Source: JBNKEI01 sp050288705 (GTDB taxonomy: Bacteria > Myxococcota > Myxococcia > Myxococcales > UBA5297). From it: a stretch of DNA of 23,075 nucleotides. This document shows, piece by piece, positions 1 through 5,766 of the stretch. The notes under the pieces are model-generated. The model made no database searches, had not been told where the DNA came from, and saw only the letters and a list, made by a program, of their open reading frames with translations. Made by a program: the position numbers and the translations under genes. The DNA lies in assembly GCA_050288705.1 (NCBI GenBank), contig JBNKEI010000125.1:1-23075 (forward strand). The letters are read 5' to 3'. The first letter of the stretch is position 1, and each line of letters begins with the position of its first letter.

Positions 1-163
1 ATTATTATTATTATTATTTGGGGAGGGAAATACTTCCTTTGCGCGGCAAAGGGCTCTTCGCACCAGTGATAGCGGACGCACAGGGCACGAACATGCGCAA
101 GGACTTGCATGCTCATGCCACCGAGTAGACCGGTCCAGCGAGCCAACGTTGAAACTCTACTGA
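1..163. other. Left edge, no gene recognised; starts with (ATT)6
   Basis: Bases 1-18 are six ATT triplets. The rest is a GC-richer stretch that differs from the AT-rich gene to its right. A short hairpin (CTTTGC-GCG-GCAAAG, 37-51) is visible but has no T-run on either strand that would make it a clear terminator. Short open frames run through it on the minus strand, but none matches a family I recognise and none has a convincing start. The composition change just after the stop codon at 164 suggests a junction between DNA of different origin. Confidence 0.4.
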
Positions 164-463
164 TTATCCTGTACAATTACCACAGTTACAGTTAAAACAA
201 CCTTTGCAACGACAGTCACAAATACAGCGAGTGTCACATGGAAGATCTCGTATTGAAGAACCATTGACAAGTCTGCCTGGAGCAGGTTTTTCTGGAATAG
301 CACTTGTTGCTTTTCTTGTTTTAACCAGATCAGCATGTAGTTCTGCAGGTTTGGTATTTTTTATGCTTTCGCTGGCTGCTTCTTTTCTTATTCCTTTGCC
401 TGCTTCCAGAATCATGCCTGAATTTATTATATTCGTTCTAACTATGTCTGTCTTAACTGACAT
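164..463 (-). CDS. Cysteine-rich peptide, putative RiPP precursor
   Basis: This encodes 99 residues. Residues 1-75 form a charged leader-like part with no cysteine. Residues 76-97 carry nine cysteines (76, 80, 82, 84, 86, 89, 92, 94, 97), mostly as CxC and CxxC, with Arg, Asp, Asn, Gly and Lys between, and the protein ends in Thr-Gly. The start is the ATG at 463, because ACAGGAG sits seven bases upstream; an in-frame ATG at 499 lacks such a site. It lies 41 bases downstream of a radical SAM/SPASM gene on the same strand, the usual arrangement of a precursor and its maturase. The inferred role is substrate for thioether or other radical cross-linking of the cysteine tail. It does not match the six-cysteine SCIFF pattern. 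A metal-binding metallothionein-like peptide is the main alternative. There is no signal peptide. Confidence 0.72.
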   Translation of the reverse strand: MSVKTDIVRTNIINSGMILEAGKGIRKEAASESIKNTKPAELHADLVKTRKATSAIPEKPAPGRLVNGSSIRDLPCDTRCICDCRCKGCFNCNCGNCTG

Positions 464-504
464 GCAAATACTCCTGTTATGAGGGGTTTTTATTACCAAA
501 GACT

Positions 505-1560
505 TTAGCTTTTATTTAAGGTTTTATATTCATTCTTTATTTTGTCCGGATCAAATACCATCCATTGCAAGGGACATCCTCCAATGCAGTCTGTATGTTC
601 TGAACAATCGATACAGTCAGTTAGGGGATACGACTTTATTTTTCCGAAAAATTTTACTACAGGAGGACTGTTTCTGTATTCGAGAAAACTTTTGGCATCG
701 TTAAACTCAACGCCCAGTTTTCCCATCGGATAATCAAACAACGCATTACAGGGAATTAACTCGGCGGAAGGTGTAAAGATTATTCCGCTTTCAGCGCTCA
801 TCTGACATGAACCGGTGGCTACCTTGCCTTCATTTATAAGTCGTTCGAGTGTTTCTTTGGGCCATATGCATCCCATAGTCTGCTGTGATACTGAAAAGCG
901 TTTGTCCATGATTTCATTCATTTCATCAGCATTATCTATAATTGCCTTTACAAATTCAACAGGAGTTAAAGCATACCCTTTTTCCACTTTTCGATTGTGA
1001 AAAACAGGAGAACACATATCCAGAGAGAGAGATTTCCCTCCGTACTTTTTCAAAATTACTGGCACTTCTCTTAAATTGTCTACGGTCAGTTTGCTCAGTA
1101 CGTAAGATATAGAGACCTCTTTATTCTCAAGTTTACCGGCTTTTTCTATTGCATTAAGAACATCCTGGAAAGAGTCTCTTCCAGTGAATTCGATGTGTTG
1201 TTCCCTGTTGGCTGCCTTTAATGAAATATTTATGCAGTTAAGGGCAGATGCTTCAATTTTGGCAAGGAAATCATCTTTTGATAGCAGATATCCATTTGTC
1301 ACAAGTATTGATTCAAGCTTTTTTTCATGGATATACTGGATTGTATCAAAAAGATGCTTCCATAGGGTAGGTTCTCCACCTACTATGATTATACTTTTTA
1401 CTTCAAGATTGCTTGCAAGATCTATCAGACTCCTTGCCGTTTCAAGCGACATCTCGTCTTCTGGCTTCAATTGAGTTTCTTCTGCATAGCACCACTTGCA
1501 ACGAAAATTGCATCGCCTGTTAACTGTTAGCCACATAGGCCCAAAGCCGGAACTTTCCAT
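505..1560 (-). CDS. Radical SAM/SPASM peptide maturase
   Basis: This 351-residue protein has the radical SAM motif CxxxCxxC at Cys17, Cys21 and Cys24 (CNFRCKWC), which binds the [4Fe-4S] cluster that cleaves S-adenosylmethionine, and the SAM-contacting GGEPT at 61-65. The C-terminal part has a SPASM-like cysteine set: Cys252 and Cys271, then Cys316, 319, 325 and 329 spaced CxxCx5CxxxC, ready to hold auxiliary Fe-S clusters. The last cysteine of a full seven-cysteine SPASM domain is not seen. SPASM enzymes typically modify ribosomal peptides or activate sulfatases by anaerobic radical chemistry. The neighbouring cysteine-rich peptide makes peptide maturation the best guess. The start at 1560 has AGGA about a dozen bases upstream. 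No RiPP recognition element is evident at the N-terminus, since the radical SAM motif begins at residue 17. Exporter and protease genes are not adjacent. Confidence 0.88.
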   Translation of the reverse strand: MESSGFGPMWLTVNRRCNFRCKWCYAEETQLKPEDEMSLETARSLIDLASNLEVKSIIIVGGEPTLWKHLFDTIQYIHEKKLESILVTNGYLLSKDDFLAKIEASALNCINISLKAANREQHIEFTGRDSFQDVLNAIEKAGKLENKEVSISYVLSKLTVDNLREVPVILKKYGGKSLSLDMCSPVFHNRKVEKGYALTPVEFVKAIIDNADEMNEIMDKRFSVSQQTMGCIWPKETLERLINEGKVATGSCQMSAESGIIFTPSAELIPCNALFDYPMGKLGVEFNDAKSFLEYRNSPPVVKFFGKIKSYPLTDCIDCSEHTDCIGGCPLQWMVFDPDKIKNEYKTLNKS

Positions 1561-1636
1561 ATCTATTCTATATCCTGTTTAGAAAAAACTTATCCCACCC
1601 TGAAATCCTGAAATTTTGGATAGTTGGATGGCGAGA

Positions 1637-1665
1637 ATCAGACGCTGTAAACGGCCCAAAGTCAA
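1637..1665 (-). promoter_or_regulatory. Possible sigma-70 promoter for the radical SAM gene
   Basis: On the minus strand TTGACT (1660-1665) is followed after 17 bases by TCTGAT (1637-1642). The -35 box has one mismatch and the -10 box two. It would give a leader of about 70 bases before the start at 1560. It lies in the 144-base gap after the P-loop gene, so the radical SAM and peptide genes could be transcribed apart from it. This is motif matching only. Confidence 0.3.
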
Positions 1666-1704
1666 CAAAAAATTTCTTAGCTGCATGCGATTGGTGTTTT
1701 TTGA

Positions 1705-2799
1705 CTAGGTATAAGTAAGATCGGTAGCTGGTCGCTGACAATGATTTGATGCAAACCCAAGCGTTTGGAAATTCTCATGCGGAATTATTTCAAATACATT
1801 CTTTTTTGGGTTTGTTTGAACCACAAAAAGATTATTGTCAAAAATACGTTCTAGTTCCCTATAGCCGGTTTCTTTAAATTCCTTGCTTTCTTTAAGAACG
1901 CGGGCAAGGTCTGACAAATCTTTTTTATTTTCAGCATCATTCCGAATTTTCCAGCGTCGTTTCAATTCTTCATTGTCATCAACGACTGGAGAGACGCAAA
2001 CGCAAGTGTATCCATTTTTATTAAGTTGCTCTCTCTGGGCTCGAATGTTATTTATATTGGTTGCACGTAGGTCAATCATAATGTTACTGCCCGTGTTCGC
2101 AAAAGACTCGATAATAATTTTATGTTTGACCGCCTTAAGCTCAGCAAGTTTTGATTGGATTGAATCTTCTTTCTGTAATGGTTCTTTTTCAATTATGTCA
2201 GATAAACCAGTGCAGAATTTTAGAAATTCTTGGGAGCGAAAAACCTCATCTTCATAAGTTTCAACTAGGTGAATAAAAATTTCTTTTTTTATGTATTCTC
2301 TCTTATCGCATTGAAATTTAATTTCAGATGCGATTTTATGATCATGATCCATTTTTAAAAATAGATCGGGGTCAAATCCTTTTTTGAGAGTTGATTTTCC
2401 GTTGCAGGAAGGAGCTATAAAAAAAATTGCAAGTTTAGTTTTAGGCGGTAGGGTGCCGCTAGTTGAAGAAAATACTGCGCGAAAAATTTCTTGCTTGATT
2501 CTGACCGCAGCTTTTTGAATACGGTTTCCTTTAGAATAGAGATCGATACCGCGAACGATTGCTTTTGGATACGAGGAGACTCGGTCAAGTACTGAAGCAG
2601 CTAGAACACCAAGTAGATCAGAATTTATCAGATTGGTGCTTGACTCAGCTTTCCCGGGCGATTCAATAATACTTCGAGATCCCTTGGAATAGTTCGGCGA
2701 CGAAACTACTTTGCCTGTTAATTTCTTTGGTCCAATGGGTGAGTTGTTCTTCTCAATTATCACAATAGGTTTGATTGCTCGATTTTCTTGTGCCTTCAC
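1705..2799 (-). CDS. P-loop NTPase/kinase-like protein, unknown function
   Basis: This is a 364-residue soluble protein starting at a GTG (2797-2799) with GGAG ten bases upstream. Residues 1-60 are basic, Ser/Pro-rich and probably disordered. A hydrophobic strand leads into APSCNGKST at 129-137, a Walker A-like loop (GKST kept, first Gly replaced by Ala), followed by an Asp-rich turn at 151-153. Around 230-275 there is a second hydrophobic strand followed by a basic RRWKIRN helix, as in the lid region of small-molecule and zeta-toxin-type kinases. The layout resembles zeta toxin or AAA_33-type P-loop kinases, but I cannot name a family. No antitoxin-sized gene lies next to it. It is on the same strand as the radical SAM gene and 144 bases upstream, so it might belong to that locus, though a shared operon is not shown. 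AT-rich codon use matches the radical SAM gene. Confidence 0.72.
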   Translation of the reverse strand: MKAQENRAIKPIVIIEKNNSPIGPKKLTGKVVSSPNYSKGSRSIIESPGKAESSTNLINSDLLGVLAASVLDRVSSYPKAIVRGIDLYSKGNRIQKAAVRIKQEIFRAVFSSTSGTLPPKTKLAIFFIAPSCNGKSTLKKGFDPDLFLKMDHDHKIASEIKFQCDKREYIKKEIFIHLVETYEDEVFRSQEFLKFCTGLSDIIEKEPLQKEDSIQSKLAELKAVKHKIIIESFANTGSNIMIDLRATNINNIRAQREQLNKNGYTCVCVSPVVDDNEELKRRWKIRNDAENKKDLSDLARVLKESKEFKETGYRELERIFDNNLFVVQTNPKKNVFEIIPHENFQTLGFASNHCQRPATDLTYT

Positions 2800-3032
2800 T
2801 TTTGCGAATCTCCATAGCAGAGTTTGTCAGAGCTTCTTAGTTCCGTACAAAAACATACATTTACATACTAGCTAAAAAAAAAGACCAGCGCTATTCTACT
2901 AAGCGAGAAGACCATTTTGTTTTGTCGTACACTTGCGCATACTTTCGAAAGAGAAGCCATGACACTTTGCATAGCAGGCTGATTGGTAACAAGTGCCACT
3001 AAACAATTCGGTAGGAATATTCAGGGAAGCAA

Positions 3033-3872
3033 ATGATTAGTTTAGAAGCGCTTATTGAGAGTGCAAAGGATTTGGTGCCCCTACCAGCGAGTGCCACCCG
3101 TTTAGCCGCGCTGGTTTCTGACGCCGAAGTCGAGTTGAATGAAGTCTTAGAAGTGGTGTCACTGGATCAAGCGTTGACCGCACGCCTTTTGCGAGTAGCC
3201 AATTCTGCAGCCAGCGCCAGCAAAAGCCCAGTGAAGACGGTTAAAGACGCCATCGTACGTTTAGGAAACGCAACTGTATTGGCCTTGGCGGTAGCCGGAG
3301 CGGTAGGTAGACAAATGCGTACTGCTCTGCCGGTTATAGGATTTTCCGAAGATCAACTATGGCGTCACTCGGTTGCTACCGCGCTGGCTTCAGAACGAAT
3401 GAAGAGATTCTGCAAAAAGCCCGTCCCTTCCGAAGCATTTACTGCGGCATTGTTACACGACATTGGCAAACTGATTCTGGTGCGATTCCTGTCCCCGGAA
3501 ATTGCTGCCTTGCTTACACGCGCTCAAAATGAAGGGAAGCTGAGACGGCTGCAAGCAGAACTGGAACTAATTGGTGCCCATCATGCCGAGTTAGGGGGAT
3601 TAATTTCTCAACGGTGGGGACTTCCCGAGAGGTTAGGGCGGGCAATTCAATACCATCATTCTCCTGATGAACTTATTGATGAAGTGAGTGATGTGGTCGC
3701 GGTAGCTAATCAGGCGGCGCGATCATTAAAGCTAGTTCCAGTGGAAGCTGATTCTTTCCCTGATGATGTAACTAGCTCTCGTGAACGTCTGGGTATTACC
3801 GAAGAAGGGTATAAGCAGATGTGTCAAATATTGAACACTGATTTCGAAGAGACGCTAACTAGGTTTGCGTAG
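3033..3872 (+). CDS. HDOD domain signalling protein
   Basis: This 279-residue protein is almost entirely one HDOD domain (about residues 10-210), a helical relative of HD phosphohydrolases found in bacterial signalling proteins. The N-terminal segment with PLPAS near 17-20 and the long helical array are typical of the family. LLHDIGKL at 140-147 retains the HD-like pair, and further His residues follow at about 183-184 and 208-209. Most HDOD proteins are thought to act as non-enzymatic scaffolds in stress or c-di-GMP-linked signalling. It has no receiver or output domain attached. The start is preceded by AGGGAAGC. It sits 232 bases upstream of the nif promoter on the same strand. I see no evidence that it belongs to the nif operon. 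Confidence 0.87.
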   Translation: MISLEALIESAKDLVPLPASATRLAALVSDAEVELNEVLEVVSLDQALTARLLRVANSAASASKSPVKTVKDAIVRLGNATVLALAVAGAVGRQMRTALPVIGFSEDQLWRHSVATALASERMKRFCKKPVPSEAFTAALLHDIGKLILVRFLSPEIAALLTRAQNEGKLRRLQAELELIGAHHAELGGLISQRWGLPERLGRAIQYHHSPDELIDEVSDVVAVANQAARSLKLVPVEADSFPDDVTSSRERLGITEEGYKQMCQILNTDFEETLTRFA

Positions 3873-3970
3873 CTATTTACCTTCAGTTTCATATTTCATT
3901 AAACCTATCGTTATTTAGGGTGCTTTTGTCATCGCAGACTACATGATGGTCGGTCGGAAGACCTTATTCC

Positions 3971-3982
3971 TACCAATTGGTA
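3971..3982. promoter_or_regulatory. 12-base perfect palindrome upstream of nifH, candidate operator
   Basis: TACCAATTGGTA is perfectly self-complementary and lies 54 bases upstream of the -24 element of the nif promoter, where an activator or repressor could act. The right half extended (ATTGGTAACA, 3976-3985) recurs exactly at 2982-2991 upstream of the HDOD gene. No NifA-type TGT-N10-ACA site was found between 3873 and 4035; the nearest is TGT-N11-ACA at 3927-3943. The binding protein is unknown. Confidence 0.4.
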
Positions 3983-4035
3983 ACAGAAATAAACAAATAA
4001 AAGGTTTTTGCCGAGGGACAACTGCTTTTAAAGAG

Positions 4036-4052
4036 TTGGCACGCCAACTGCT
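4036..4052 (+). promoter_or_regulatory. Sigma-54 (-24/-12) promoter of the nif operon
   Basis: TTGGCACGCCAACTGCT has the invariant GG and GC dinucleotides exactly ten bases apart (4038-4039 and 4050-4051). The -24 box TTGGCACG is consensus, and the -12 box CTGCT differs by one base from TTGCT. Transcription would begin near 4063, about 55 bases before the nifH start. The same bases form a perfect inverted repeat, AGTTGGC-AC-GCCAACT (4034-4049), so a repressor could also bind here. RpoN-dependent control of nifH is well known in proteobacteria. Confidence 0.78.
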
Positions 4053-4116
4053 ATCTACTTGAAACGCAAGGGTAAAAAGAAACCGGATTTAGTAAACATT
4101 CTTAATGGAGAAAACT

Positions 4117-4941
4117 GTGAGAAAGGTCGCGATTTACGGAAAAGGTGGAATTGGAAAATCAACAACCACCCAGAATACGGTGGCGGGCCTTGCGGAAATG
4201 GGGAAAAAGGTCATGGTTGTTGGCTGTGACCCTAAAGCCGATTCAACTCGGCTATTATTAGGAGGCCTGGTTCAAAATACGGTACTTGATACATTAAGAA
4301 CGGAAGGTGAAGACGTAGCTTTAGAAGATGTTCGCAAGCACGGATTCGGTGGCACTGTTTGCGTGGAATCAGGAGGGCCAGAGCCAGGGGTAGGGTGTGC
4401 AGGAAGAGGTATTATTACTAGCATTAATCTTCTTGAACAATTAGGAGCATATGCCGAGGATCAAAAGCTAGACTACGTGTTTTACGACGTTTTGGGAGAC
4501 GTGGTTTGTGGTGGTTTCGCCATGCCCATTCGTGATGGAAAAGCGCAAGAAATCTATATTGTGGTTTCCGGCGAAATGATGGCCATGTATGCTGCAAATA
4601 ATATCTGTAAAGGAATTGTTAAGTTTGCCGAAGCCGGAGGAGTTCGACTGGGCGGTCTAATTTGTAACAGTCGTAAAGTCGATAATGAACACGATATGAT
4701 TCAAGAACTCGCTCGCCGATTAGGAACCCAAATGATTCATTTTGTTCCTCGCGATAATGTAGTGCAACGAGCAGAGATTAATAGAAAGACAGTGATTGAT
4801 TTCGACCCCAAGGTAGGGCAGGCTGATGAATACCGTGCACTCGCAAAAAAAATCGATGGAAATCAGAAATTTGTAATTCCAAAACCGCTTACTACCGATG
4901 AGTTAGAAAAGCTCTTGATTGATTATGGTATTGCGAATTAA
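4117..4941 (+). CDS. nifH: Nitrogenase iron protein (dinitrogenase reductase)
   Basis: NifH is the ATP-dependent electron donor to NifDK and also serves in cofactor assembly. From the GTG at 4117 it has 274 residues. Walker A is GKGGIGKST at 8-16, and the ligands of the [4Fe-4S] cluster shared between the two subunits are Cys94 and Cys131. Arg97 is the residue that DraT ADP-ribosylates in other bacteria. The start was moved from an in-frame ATG at 4105 to the GTG at 4117, because TGGAGAAAAC, here overlapping that ATG, is the same ribosome-binding sequence that precedes nifI1 at 5028. It also gives the family's normal N-terminus MRKVAIYGKGG. It is the first gene of the operon, under the sigma-54 promoter at 4036. 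The sequence is of the group III kind. The gene is AT-richer than the region beyond 13550. Confidence 0.97.
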   Translation: MRKVAIYGKGGIGKSTTTQNTVAGLAEMGKKVMVVGCDPKADSTRLLLGGLVQNTVLDTLRTEGEDVALEDVRKHGFGGTVCVESGGPEPGVGCAGRGIITSINLLEQLGAYAEDQKLDYVFYDVLGDVVCGGFAMPIRDGKAQEIYIVVSGEMMAMYAANNICKGIVKFAEAGGVRLGGLICNSRKVDNEHDMIQELARRLGTQMIHFVPRDNVVQRAEINRKTVIDFDPKVGQADEYRALAKKIDGNQKFVIPKPLTTDELEKLLIDYGIAN

Positions 4942-4954
4942 TAACCTTTTTGAG

Positions 4955-4993
4955 AGGTGGAGATAATTCCTATAAACCCTAGTGTCTCCATCT
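4955..4993 (+). promoter_or_regulatory. Hairpin after nifH
   Basis: AGGTGGAGATA (4955-4965) pairs with TGTCTCCATCT (4983-4993) through eleven pairs including two G-T, with a 17-base loop. There is no T-run after it, so full termination is unlikely. The 99-base nifH-nifI1 gap is the longest inside the operon. Hairpins behind nifH in other nif operons protect the nifH message or attenuate transcription, giving the excess of Fe protein over NifDK. That role is inferred here. Confidence 0.5.
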
Positions 4994-5040
4994 TCTTAAA
5001 ATATGCTAACTGTAGCTAAAATCATAAATGGAGAAAACCA

Positions 5041-5379
5041 ATGATTATGATTCGATCGATTGTCCGCCCGGAAAAGGCCGATGCGGTAATGGCTGCTCTC
5101 ATGGAAGCAGGTTTTCCCGCGGTTACCAAAGTTGGTGTGGTGGGTCGAGGAAAACAACGAGGTATTCGAATTGGAGAAGTAACTTACGACGAAATTTCCA
5201 AAGAAATGCTCATTATGGTAGTGCCAGCCAAAGATAAAGATTATGTTGTTAAAACAGTAATGAATACTGCCCGCACAGGAACAAAAGGAAGCTTTGGCGA
5301 TGGTAAGATTTTTGTATCGCCGGTGGAAGAAGTCTATACCATAAGCTCTGGCATTCGCGAAGGCGGAGGGGAACAATGA
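5041..5379 (+). CDS. nifI1: PII-family nitrogenase regulator NifI1
   Basis: This 112-residue GlnB-family protein lies between nifH and nifD, the diagnostic position of nifI genes. The N-terminal strand is MIMIRSIVRPEK; a GRGKQRGI segment (35-42) opens the T-loop, and YDEISKEML follows at about 49-57. The second core strand (MVVPAKDKD) and the TGTKGSFGDGKIFV segment, the B- and C-loop nucleotide-binding region, follow. The T-loop tyrosine that GlnB is uridylylated on is not in its usual context, as expected for NifI. In methanogens NifI1 and NifI2 form a complex that binds NifDK and blocks NifH docking when 2-oxoglutarate is low. A clear Shine-Dalgarno, TGGAGAAAAC, precedes the ATG. The stop overlaps the nifI2 start. 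Confidence 0.95.
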   Translation: MIMIRSIVRPEKADAVMAALMEAGFPAVTKVGVVGRGKQRGIRIGEVTYDEISKEMLIMVVPAKDKDYVVKTVMNTARTGTKGSFGDGKIFVSPVEEVYTISSGIREGGGEQ

Positions 5380-5753
5380 AAGAGGTTCTGGCAATTATTC
5401 GTCCGGACAAAATGAATGCTACTAAACGAGCATTGGCACAAGCTGGCATTCATTCTATGCACGCCAAAGACTGCCTGGGTAGAGGGAAAGGACTAGTGGA
5501 CCTAACTGCCTTAAAAGGTGCTGAATTAGGATATGAAGAAGCCATTGCTCAATTGGGCCAAACTCGGAGACTAATTCCCAAACGCATGGTGAGCATAATT
5601 GTACCAGATAAACTAGTTTCTCGCGTAGTGGAGACGGTAATAAATACGAATAAAACAGGTAAATCGGGGGATGGAAAAATCTTCGTAATGCCCGTTCACG
5701 ATGCCACTCGCGTTCGTACTGGCGAAATTGGTGATTCAGTTTTGGATGAATAA
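5376..5753 (+). CDS. nifI2: PII-family nitrogenase regulator NifI2
   Basis: This 125-residue partner of NifI1 also has the PII fold: a first strand with IIRPDKMNATKRAL, GRGKG near 36-40, a longer T-loop region (about 41-70) than NifI1, then MVSIIVPDKL and the TGKSGDGKIFVMPV C-loop. The longer T-loop is the feature that separates NifI2 from NifI1. Its ATG overlaps the nifI1 stop (ATGA), which implies translational coupling and equal production, in line with the hetero-oligomer known from methanogens. It acts in the cytoplasm as a 2-oxoglutarate/ATP sensor that reversibly inhibits dinitrogenase. The nifD start follows 13 bases after the stop. Confidence 0.95.
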   Translation: MKEVLAIIRPDKMNATKRALAQAGIHSMHAKDCLGRGKGLVDLTALKGAELGYEEAIAQLGQTRRLIPKRMVSIIVPDKLVSRVVETVINTNKTGKSGDGKIFVMPVHDATRVRTGEIGDSVLDE

Positions 5754-5766
5754 AAAAGGAACGAAT

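Noticed and set aside
464..499. Longer start for the cysteine-rich peptide (ATG at 499)
   Set aside because: No ribosome-binding site; ACAGGAG fits the ATG at 463.
3927..3943. NifA-type upstream activator site
   Set aside because: It reads TGT-N11-ACA, one base too long for the TGT-N10-ACA consensus.
5701..5766. N-terminal extension of NifD to 5701
   Set aside because: It would overlap nifI2 by 53 bases; the ATG at 5767 has AAGGA and gives standard NifD numbering.
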